DNA from: Aquatica leii
Taxonomy: Eukaryota; Arthropoda; Insecta; Coleoptera; Lampyridae
DNA length: 64,000 nt
NCBI GenBank assembly: GCA_035610365.1
Contig: CM069432.1
Coordinates: 3,038,001-3,102,000, forward strand
Direction of reading: 5' to 3'
A program made the translations under genes and the position numbers. The notes under the pieces are model-generated. The model did no database searches and was not told the DNA's origin. It saw only the letters and a program-made list of their open reading frames with translations. Of this stretch, positions 34,101-46,100 are shown one piece after another. The stretch's first letter is position 1. Every line of letters starts with the position of its first letter.

Positions 34101-37100
34101 TCTTTTTCTTTCTCCCACTTCTTTTCTCTTTCTCCCATTTCTTTTTCATTTCTTTGATTTCTTGTCTTATTCCTTGCATATTTTCTTCCATCTGTTTCAT
34201 CATTTCTCTCATTAATTCTTTTAACTCCTCCATTTCTTTCCTTCCTCCTTCTGTTCTTGAGGTTTTTCCTTCGCTCTCCTCCGATATCTTTTTACTGTCT
34301 GGTGATCTTATTGTTTTCTTTCCTCTTTCAAATATTTGTTGCCTTTCTTTTTCCTCTTCCTCCCTCTCTCTTTTATTCATCCCTTTCCCCCTTTTGTTAT
34401 TACTTATTATTTATTATTTATTTATTTATTTATTTTTTAAATTTAGTTATTTATTTAATTTTTTTTTCTTTATTAATTTTTTTAATTTATTATTACTATG
34501 ATTCTTTCTAACTGTATTTAATTAACGCCCGCCACAAATATTAGAAAAGTATATAAACAAAAGTTTGTATTTCACTGTTATCACAAGCGCGCGCTTGACC
34601 TTTAAACAAGTCCGCGATATCCGCTCGCATTCGCACACGTTATCTGAGCCACCTATATCTTCTTATCCATAATTTTAATGTACTTATTTACTACTCACAT
34701 TAAACTGTACTTCTAATCCTTTCTTCAACTTCACATTCCTCACCACGCACCCGTAAATTAATTGCTGTAAATCACTTTAAATTACCCAAAACTCCGCACT
34801 ACTATTAAACACGTCCTCACTCAATCACCTTCAAAACACGATCTACAAACAAAGTAGTAAAGAAAGTTCGATGATATGGCATTTACAAAAAAAATTTGTT
34901 AACATGTACATATTAAAATGTTCCCGAAGCATTTGTAAACTTCGAGACGATGGTCGTAAAAGATGGAATGTTCTAGAGGGAGATAAATTAAGAATATAAA
35001 AAGTATTCAAAGGAAGTTAGAGTTAGTTTTTAATCAGAAGAATAAATAAAGTGCACGTGCGGTTAAAAATAAATCCCACCAAATAAATTAGGGCAACTGT
35101 CATTTTTAATAACATCGTTAAGCCGTCTGTAGTCTACGCTTTCATCTTTTTTGTTTACTAGTACCACTGGGGACGCCCATGAACTATTCAAAGCTTTAAT
35201 CACTCACTCTCTCCATATTCGTAACTATTTGATCGGCTTCTTCTTGTTTTGCCAAAGGAAGTCTGCATGCATGTTAAATCGACCGAGCGTCTCCGGTATT
35301 AATTTTGTGCTTTACAACGTCAATTCTTCCTTTAGAGCCACTCTCCAGCGCGAACACACACATCTTGATCAGCTGGTCTTGGCATTTGGAGGTAAGAATC
35401 TAATGGATGTTGTGTGTGATGTGTGTAATTTAGATAAGATTATTATAAAGTAACTAACACTACTAAAATGTATCGATATTTAAAAAAACAACTTACAAGT
35501 AATTTATATATGACTATCACTCGATATTTATAAACTATGTCCGCAGATAACTTTCAGTTTATTTATCTACACTTGTTTATTTTAACAACATGTTCACTTA
35601 CACGATGTTGTATTTATTTTTTTGGCATTTGACTAGACTAAACTCAACTTCCCTCGGACACCTTTTATATTTTTACTGGATCTGCTTCGAAAACATTCTG
35701 TCTCTTCTGGTAATCGCCTCGAATGATCGCGAAACTTCTATGCGTTGTTTACTTAGCTTTTGAGACAAGATAAGAATTCGAGTTGTACACTAAATAAAAG
35801 CAGTAAATGCTCGATAAAGTCAACACCTAACACACAGAACGTCCCGATAACGTAAACAACATGTACACTCAAGAAAGAAAAACACGAAACACTACCAATT
35901 TATAAGTACGAAAGTAAACTACTTCGTATATTTTACACTCCTCTTTCAAATAACGGATCACGTTTGTATCAACGCTAACGCAATAAAATTTTTACAAAAA
36001 GTTTTCGTTACCTGTTACACAAGTATTACTGGTACTAGTTAGTGGCTCAGTTGATACCAAATCTGAATTTTTAGCTTTTCTCTTCCTCGTTCTTGCAATA
36101 GTCTCTAAAATAAAAACAAAATCGGTTATGATAGATACGTTCCATTTGACCATCAATATATAAACAAAGAAAAAATAGTAAAAAAAACTTTGATATCTTA
36201 AGAATTTGAATTGGCATTTACCAATTTTTTGAAGTGAAACTTCTTTATCGGCGTTGGAAAAAAATTTACAGTCACATTTTACGCGTCACATTTTTTTACC
36301 GTCACATTTTTCGGTTACGCGCCATCTTTTTTTATTTTAATGTATAGTCATTTTGCGGTACTATCGCTCATATCCGTTCTTATAATTAAGTGAAGGCTGC
36401 TAGATGATTTTATTTTAAAACCCTTTCTACACGACATCATCGTCAAATTGACTACTAATGAAAAAAAATTCAAACCTCTATAGACAAAGTTTTAATTGCT
36501 GCTGCCTACTATATACAATTCTAAAGCATCCCCCATTACCCCGTGGGTTGAGCTAAATATCGGTCGCGTGTCCAGGTGGTGGATAGGAGGGTAGATAGGG
36601 TCTTATGGTAGGCAGTTTTACTAGTCCAGCCGAGACAACCCTGGGATAACGATGCCTGTCGCTGCTTTACCTCTTGTTGCTGTGAAAATGTCTCACGGAC
36701 AAGCAGTGCTGGCGGGCCTTGGCTTAATTATCTGGACCAATAGGAGACAACCTCATTACAAACCTAAATCTAAGGTGGGAAAGACTAGGCCAATAGATGC
36801 GTGACCCCTTTGTATAGCCTTCCGTGCGTATCGGAACACTGTGCACGGTGACCTTCATTTCCTCAGTAGTCGCGAGACATATATGAAACCAACTTTAAAA
36901 CATTTAAAAAAGATGGGGACTCTGAGCAAAACCCAAAAATATCGGTTGATGCTAAGAACGAACCCGAAAAACCTAAAAAGCTTTCAGCGGCGGCAAGGCA
37001 AACGCTGAAAAAAACAAATATAATCGGGAGCTCAGGCAACCGGTTCCATTCCAACGGCAAAGACGCGTGAGCAAAACCGCCTACACAGGAAGCAAAGACG

Positions 37101-40100
37101 AGCATGTCACGAACTCAACAATGACACCAGTCGGCGCACGCAATTATACCAACTGTCGGAATAACAAGAACGCAAGCGTAGCACACCGGCGTCACAAAAA
37201 CGACCGATCAAGCAAAGTCGAGGGGTCAAAGGAACCCGAAAAAAAAACATTCAAGGATACTCTGGCCATAATTGCTCTTGCCATCATACCAAAAAAGTTC
37301 CCTGAAAACACCATAAATTCTGCAGAATCCGAAGTTATAAAAACTTCAATACTCGAATGGATTAACGAACTGGAGAAGAAACAAGGTTCTCCGCGTTTTC
37401 AGGAATGTACCCATAAAAAGCGATTCCTTAAAATAACGTACGCAGACGAGGCAACCAGAGAGTGGCTAGTCGGCACGTCAAATAAAAAGAAACCACTGAG
37501 AAAGAATAGGGAACTTGAGATTACCTCATAGACCTTCTCGTACCCAAAAAATTTTGATTTGGCTCCCGGGAACAGTACTAGAACTGGACACCTTACTGAA
37601 AAAAAATATCGATACTGAACAACATTAGTACCGAAACCTGGCAAGTGTTTAACTCTAAACCTGTCCTGTTTATGAACAATGGGTCCTGGGAGAAGATGGA
37701 AGCATTAACCAACCAATTGCACCTCCGATTTTCGAGAATCGCTCCCCGGGCGCTGACCGAGCTATAATTAATAACGGAAAGTATTGTTAATTCATTAAAA
37801 TCGTCATTAAAAGCAAGCTGCCCAAAAAGTGTTAAAAGAACCCCCAACAAGGTTACTTGGTGGACAAAATACAACAATGCCATTAAAAAACAAAAAGAGA
37901 CTCATAAAGAAGGTACTATAAGGACGTAAAAATGAACCTACAAGTTCTGCCTCCAAAAAGCAAGAACCGCACTGGAAACATCGGTTGTATGTTGTCCGAA
38001 AGCAGAAAATTTACACACTCGGTTGAAGGTACTCTGCAAGAACTATTGCAAAAACACTTCCCGGGTTCGTCGTTAACTGAAGTTCCTGCGCACTAGGACC
38101 TAGAAGTACCAAACAAACGAACACCCAAAAGGAACTGGAAATTCGCAAGAAAAATAATTAATCCTGAAAACCTAGAATGTGGAATCAATACATTTAAACC
38201 CTTTCAGCAAAAACGATTTGCTGCTCTGTGAAGCGCAGTATGCGAAATTCTCAGAGCCAACTTAGCACTTTCGCATATACAAAACAGCTGGCGGATTGTC
38301 GTATTTATACCAAAGCCAGGGAGATCTACGTACGCCCAGGCGCAATCTTACAGACCAATCAGCTTGACGACTTCCTTCGTCTTAAAACTACTTAAAAAAG
38401 TAGTCGATAGGTATATAAGAGACATGGCAATAAAGGCTTCCCCTTTACACTGAAACCAGTATGCATACCAATCCGGAAAATCTTGCGAGCTAGTAATCCA
38501 ATACAATGATATTGCATTGAGTGCTTTTCTAGATATTAAAGGAGCATTTGACAATACTACCTTCACCTCAATTATTTTTTATTTATTGTTAATTGTTTGG
38601 CCATTCGGCCTTACAATGAGTTACGTTATATAATAATATAATTTGTACAGAAATTTAAAAAAAAAACTAAAAACAAAAAAAAAAACTTTCTCCCCTAAAA
38701 TCTTCCCATCACCATCTTACTATTCTAATACTTTACATCTAATCCTCTCTTCTTATCATTCTTTTCTTTACTGCTTTCATCTAATCCCTCCCCAAGCAAA
38801 GCCTTCCTCCCCCTCATTTCTTCCCTTAGCTCGCCACACTCCTCACTCATGTGTTCTATGTCCTCCCATCCCTCACCACATAGTCTACATCTCCTCATTG
38901 CATCCTCCTTCCAATACTTATTTACGTTCTCTTCATTGCCGCATCTAAACCTGGCTATTAGTCGCTTTTCTCCTCCCCATGAGATACTTAGGCGCCTCCC
39001 TGGATACTATTTTCCCATATCTTACATAATATTTTCCTTCCCTCTCTTGCACCTGCGAATCTTTGTCTCTTAGTACTATTTCCCCCGTATTTAACCTCCC
39101 TTCCACTCTCCTTCTTTCCACCTCTTCTCTTGCGAAACATTCTCGTTGATAGTACAGTTTTCTTTCTTCCTGCCCATATATGTTTTTACTATCCTTTACC
39201 GTCCTCCAGCAACATTGCAAAATTTTACATTCTCTCCTTTCCTTCATTTTCTCTTCATAACCCATCGCCCTTTTCCCTGCTTCTATTCTAATCTCTTCTA
39301 ACTTCCCCTTCTCCTCCATTATGTACCCTGGCGTCTCCCTGTCTAAACCTAGTATCCATTTCCAATATTTTATTTGTACCTTTTCCAATAGGTTCCACTC
39401 TTTCCAACCCCATACCTCTACCCCGTACATCATCACACTTATAACCAACTTTTCAAACAGCCATCTTCTCTTTTCGATCTCCTTTCCAAATACTCTTTCC
39501 CCTAAACTCCATACCTGCCCTAATACCCTGTTACCCTTCTTTGCTAACTCCCTTATGTGCGCATCGTCTTTATTATCATACCTTAGCCTATATCCCAAAT
39601 AAGTCACTTCATTCACTGTCTCTATCCTCTGTTCTCCCCAACTTAACTCTTCTTTTTTCTTCCCTCCTTTCCCTTTTTGAAAAACTACCATCTTAGATTT
39701 TCTCACATTTAAACCCAAGTCTTTCCTTTCTAGATACCTCTTTATCGTATTTATGATACCTTTCATCTCCAACTCATTTTTTGCCACCATGACCATATCG
39801 TCTGCATATGCCAACACCCACACTTTAATCCCTCCCTCCATGACAACCCCACCACACTGACCTCCCTTCAACACTTCTTCTATGTCCCTTATATACAGTG
39901 CAAATAAAATAGGGCTAAGAGGACACCCCTGCCTTAGCCCCTTCCTCGTCCAAAACACTTCACTAACACTATCCCCTATTTTTACCCTATTCTTAGTCTC
40001 TTTATATATCTCTTCCAGTTTCCTCACTAGTTGTTCCTCTATTCCCTCCATAGCTTTTCCCTATTCACATTATCAAACGCAGCTTCTATGTCCATAAAGA

Positions 40101-43100
40101 ACGCGTATACCTTACCCCTTTTCTTATCTAGCTCTCCATTCACTAACTGTTTTAATATATAAACATTGTCTATTGCCTTTCTTCCCACCCTAAATCCCAT
40201 CTGCCAATCTGGTAATAGTCTTTTTTTTCCACTTCCTTTTCCAACCTCCTTTGTATAATCATGGCATACAATTTGTAACTTACATTAGTGACACTAATCC
40301 CTCTATAATTCTTTACCTCCTTCCTATCCCCTCCCTTATAAACCGGCAGAATTAAACTTTCTTTCCAACTCCCTGGCAATTCCAATTTTCCTTATATTTC
40401 CTCTCACTCTCTCCCCTACATATTTCCATTGTTCTCCTTGCGTACCGTCCGTTCCTGCCGTCTTTCTTAATTTTAGTTTATTTATTGCTTTCTCCATTTC
40501 CTCTTTCGTTATCTCCCATCCCTCCTGTATTGTATTTACCCCTTGCAATATCACCTGCCCTGGTCCTTCTATTGTTCCCTCCAAACGCTCCATACAATAA
40601 TCCAGCCACACCTTTATATCCGTTAAACCTCCTCTCCTCTTATCTCTTCTTCTCTCCTTGTTTAGAAATTCCCACACTTCTCCTTCTTTCTTTATTTCCT
40701 TTACTTGTTTCTCCATTTCCTCTTTATACGACACCTTTCTCTTTGAACATACATTTTTAAACTTCACTTTCTTCTCCTTATACTCCTGCACATCTATTCT
40801 ACCTTTCTTCCATCTTCTTCTAGCGTTTCTCATCTCTGTTTTTGCCTCTCTACATTCTCTATTCCACCACCTATTTTCGTACCTCTTTTTTCCTTGCTTT
40901 CTCTCAAACCTTTTCTTTTCTACTGCCTTCTCCATTTCTGCAGTCAACTCCTTGAGTCCTTCTTCCCCCCTACCTCTCCCCAAATCACTTGCTCCAACTT
41001 CATCTTATATCTTTCTATGCTTTCCTCAGTCCACACCTTTTTTACTCCCCATCCCTTCTGTTCCTCCTTTCCTTTTAAAATCACTTCCAATGGCTGATGA
41101 TCCGATTCCTCCTCATCCCCCACTTTAAAACTTTCTATGTCCTCCCACACCTCTCCACTCACCATCACGTAATCAATCACCGATTCCCCCCTCCCTCCCA
41201 TATAAGTATAGTCACCTCGGTCCCCTCCTCTATATTTCCATTTAGGATTGACCATCCTTTTTCCTCACACATCTCCACTAACATTTTCCCATTCTTATTA
41301 ACTGTCTTATCCATGCTAACTCTTCTCTTTACTTCCCCTCCTATAATCACTCCCCCCTTTTCCCCTGTTCTCGCGTTAAAATCACCCCCTATAATAATCT
41401 TTTTCTTTTTCTGCCCCTGTACCATTTTCTCAATCTGTTCACTTATCAACCTCATATCCCGTCCATAAACTGTTAACGCTATTTATTTTTCCTTTCCTTC
41501 TCTGACCACATAATTTTTTACGATCCCTTTTTCTCTCTTCTCGTTTCCCTCCTCTTTCTGCACCCGACCAGTTCCTTTTTATGCCCGTTATTATTCCTCC
41601 TCTTGCTCTACCTTTACTTTCTCTTCTAGTTGCAAATTCCACCTTCCAATTATACCCCTCTGGTAATTTTTTCTTCCATACTTCCCAGTCTTTTTCCTCC
41701 AACCATGTTTCCGACATTCCCATCATATCAAAGCCTTCTACGTATCTCCAGAAATCCTCTCCCTTATTTTTTATACCTGCCACATTCCAAAACAATAATT
41801 TTATTTGATTCTGCTTTTCCATCTCTTTTTCCTTAAAACTTGCTAATCCAACATCATTTGATCCATCCTTCCCTCCCCCAACTCTTAGTTTTTTGCCCCC
41901 TTCTTCACTAGAGTTCCCCTCTCCTCATCCCAAAATCTTTCTTCACCTTCCACCCACACTTTCAAGAATCCTATTTTAACCCTCTTCCCCTCTCCCTTCA
42001 TCTTACTCGCCTCATATCTTATCTTCTTTTGTATATCTATTTCCCTTCTCGTCATGTCATCGTCTAAATAAATGCTCGTACCTCTTAACCTTCTTTTTGC
42101 TTCCATGCATCTAACTTATCCTCAAATGTACCCATCTTTACTAACATTACACGCTCTGCTAACTTTCTAGTTTCTACCACTGTTTTCTCAATATTTAAAT
42201 CCTTCTTTAACCAATTTTCCACTTGTTCCTTTTGCTCCTTCTTTCCATCTTTCACTTCCATACCTCTTATGATTATGTTTGTTCTCCTTTTTTCTTTTTC
42301 GTTTTTTTTCCCAGCTTCTTTCTATCTTCTCCAATCTAGCCTCCAACTTTCTATACTTTTCTTCCATTTCTTCAAATTTCCTTTTCCATTCTTCATTTGA
42401 CTTTCTTAATTCTTCTTTCATCTCCTTTGCCTCTTTATTATTCTCTTCCAGCTTCTTAACCATCTTAATTTGTTCTTCTCTTATACTTTTTACCTCCTTT
42501 AACAGTTCTTTACACATTTCAACTACCTCCCCATCCTTCCTCTCTTTTCCCTCCGCTACCGGTGATTTCCTTACTTTGGTGCTCTTCCTGAACACCTCCT
42601 CCACCGTAGCTTGCCTTTTTCTTTTTCCTTCAGACCACCCTTCCTCGGAATCCGACATAATTTCCCTTCTCCTCTACACTTTACACTAATTAAATGTTAG
42701 CCCTTTTTGAATAACGAAATGTTATTTATATTAAAATCACCAAAAAAGAAAAAAAAACACGTATTTTATAACTTAACGAAATAATAATTAAATTAAATTT
42801 AAATCTCCCAAAAACCACGTATTTTATAACTTAACGAAATAATAATTAAATTCAATTTAAATCTCCAAAAAATTCCACTATTTTAATAATATGAATGTAA
42901 AATATAAACACGCCGGAAAAACCTCATTGATTATAACAGTATCTAATCTGCACGCCGCACCGTCTATCGTAATCAAACGACTACGTTTTAAAATCACTAC
43001 TGCGTTCGTTTATCTACGTTTACAATTTTTTTTTTTAACTTTTACAATTAAAACGCGTTATTCTAAAAATTATAAATTAACGTATCTGTCCAACCTTTCA

Positions 43101-46100
43101 CTTTCACCGCCAAAACGTAACTTTCAACTCAATTGCAAGGGCAATAGAGAAAGAAGACAGCACACCTCTTGTGCGAAACTGAGTCAAGTCAATGCTCAGG
43201 AATCGGACGATATCAGCTACTGTGTACGGTAGCACTGTAAAAGCCAAAGTGACTACCACCGGGTGCCTACAAAGCAGGGTACTGTCACCTCTACTATAGT
43301 GCATCAAACAAAAAGTTTGGAATAACTGAATCGAGCATAATTCAGAGTGCACTAAACACCGTCGAAAAATCGTGCAAAAAAAACTATCAGTGAACCCAAC
43401 CAAGACGCCAATCGTTCCGTTTACCAAACGACGGAAAACGGATGACAAAACTATCTACGATGTACAGAGCCACGCTCTCCTTTGGTAAATATGAGTTTTC
43501 AAGCTGAAGTTGCTGCTTTTGACTGGTGTACCAAGAACATTATCAAATCGAAATCATACACTAATGGTCCGATATCGAGCATGTCTAAACCCAAACTGAT
43601 TATGGCATGCATAAACAGTCTGAAAATATTGGCAACTCGCTAACAAGTGCAGCTCATCTGGATACCAAAAAACCAGGGTATTAAGAAAAACCTAGTGACG
43701 GACGCGCTAGCTAAAAAGGCCACAACAGGGACATATATCAGACTTGAACCCGTCATGGGAATCGCCTACGAGATCGGAAAAGAAATAATTCGCAGCAAAC
43801 TAGCAGTGAAACACTATCGAAAAACTTTTTCAGAGATGAGGCACACAAAACTCGTCCTTACAGAATCAAAATCCACTATCAAGCATAAGTCGACATAAGG
43901 ACGCACAACGATTCTCCACAAACCAAAACTAACCGTTGGCGATGATGGGTTGAAAAAATCCCCTTGGAATGAAATTCTTAAAAAATCCCCTATTACAGAG
44001 ATGACCAATTTATCTATATTTAATTTGGCCTAAACAGTAATCTATATCTATACTTCTATACTAATATTATAAAGAGATGGTTTGTAACTTTGTTTGTATG
44101 AGGTAATTTCCGAAACTACTGATCCGATTTCAAAAATTCTTTTGCAAATATTTAGAAAACATTTTCACGGTGAACATAAACTATATACATATTATCCCGT
44201 TAAAATAGAAGGGCTTTGGGCGTTGACCTATTTTACAACTAAAGTCGACAAAAAAATATTCAAACGATGCGTTTTTTACGAAGGCTGTCTAGACGGTAAG
44301 ATATTTAAATTCTTTCTATAGAAAAGTTGTAGAACTAAAATTCTATAAAATCCGCGACGACATATGTCACGAATTGATAAAATATGTATTTAATTTGTTT
44401 TTTAATCTATCGCAGAGAATTTAAGTAGGTAATCTTAATGGTGCGTTCGTCTACGACATAAGTAGATACGCACCGTACGTCTTGAGCAGTAGAATTACAA
44501 TGGAAACATTTGTTGATACATACTTGTATTAAAACCCTAACGCAATAAATTTTGTTTCATTACCTGAGTTGGTACTAGCTGCTTCCTCAGTTTCTACCAA
44601 ATCTTTCAAATTTTTAGTTTTAGTTGTATTATTATTATTTGATGCTTTAGATGTCCTTTTATTACTCTTCTTAATTTTCGCAATACTGGGTTTTCCTAAA
44701 AGGAACACAAAATCAGTTATAATAGACACATTTCCCAGTGGTTCAAAATACAAATTTTCACAAACAAAATCATTTGCAATAGCGAAGGCTTCCACGGCCG
44801 GAATCTATACTAAGATAAGAATGTCTTCCGGGTTTGGACCGTGTCCATTGTTGTTGTAACCGAAGTTGCCAACGTTTCGCCCACTTTCGTAAGGGGCGCG
44901 AGATAAATCGCAAAACTCAAACAAGCAACCGAAATCTAACTAAGAACTTCTCAAAAGTTAGGTTATCCACTTGTGAAACAAGCCAAAATCTAAACTCTGA
45001 AAAAGTAAGAAAGAAAACGATAACTTGAAAAAGCAAACGAAAATCTAACAAAGAACCACTACCGAGTTAGGTAATCAACTTGTGAACCAAGCCAGATTCT
45101 AAACTCAGTAGAGTTTGAGAAGCTTTTAGTTAGATTTCGGTTGCTTGTTTGAGTTTTGCGATTTATCTCACGCCCTGATGAAGCCCCTTACGCAAGTGGG
45201 CGAAACGTTGGCAACTTCGGTTACAACAACAATGACACGGTCCAAACCCGGAAGACATTCTTATCTTAGTATAAAAATCGATTTCGTTCAAATGAAATTA
45301 AAAACTATTAGTCGACTCAACAAATACAATTTTTTCGAATTCGCATACGCCTTCCCCGAAAATTATGATCAAAGTGTCATTCGATGCGTAATTGCATCTA
45401 GAAACATTTTGAAAAAATTCAAGTCCCACTCAAAAAAATTATAAAAGTTATAAACAGTTTTTGTTTCATTTTTTTTTAAATATCTCGGAAACTATTAGAG
45501 ATGTAGGAAATAAAAAAAAAATAAGAATTCTTAAACAGTAGAAAATTTCCGAAAAAAATACCTCCCGGAATTCTACCACCAATATTTATAATTTTAATTA
45601 AGCGGCGAAAATAGGGCTAAAAACGGCTGTGGCATCTGCGCCAAAAAAAATTGTTTAACCCATTAAATATAAATATTAAGAAACGAAAAGCTTCATGTAC
45701 CATTTAAACACTCAATAAACAATAATCCGTCGGAAAAAATGTTTTTCTAAATGTTTCAATCATTTCTGCTTTTGTTAATTAAGTTATTTTTACAAGTTTA
45801 CAAGGAATAAATAAACCAAAAAAGTTTTTATATATTTTTTCACTAAGAGTTACAGGACGATGCGGGAGGAAGCCCGCAAATTTGCCGTTCCCTATCCCAT
45901 TTATTATAGAATATTCAAGGAAGAGTACAATATATCATTTTATACGCCAAAGAAAGACCAATGTGAGCTATGTGCAGCATATGAAATTGCAAACGCCTCT
46001 GATAAGAACGAAATGAATGAGAAATATGAGAAACATTTGCTCCAAAAAGACCTTTCTCGATTAGAAAAACAAAAAGACAAGAAATGCGCAGACTACGTGC

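Larger units (their letters stand above)
30229..34843 (-). mobile_element. LINE A copy 2, near full length
   Basis: Flanked by a perfect 16-base target duplication TACAAACAAAGTAGTA (30213-30228 and 34844-34859). Same 5' end (CGTGTTTTGAAGGTGATTGAG) and 3' end as copy 1, nearly identical by eye, and in the same orientation as CENP-C. It splits the intron between exons 6 and 7. Confidence 0.9.
38574..43122 (-). mobile_element. LINE B nested in LINE C
   Basis: A relative of LINE A but clearly a different subfamily. Flanks carry a 12-base duplication, TTCACCTCAATT (38562-38573) and TTCAACTCAATT (43123-43134), with one mismatch. ORF1 and ORF2 are on the minus strand. The 3' end reads GTAAGGCCGAATGGCC...CAATAAATAAA, related to the LINE A end GTAAGCCAAATGGCAATGAATAAA. 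Confidence 0.85.

Noticed and set aside
36863-37105. Minus-strand 80-residue frame
   Set aside because: Shadow of the LINE C leader and ORF1 region, with no family features.
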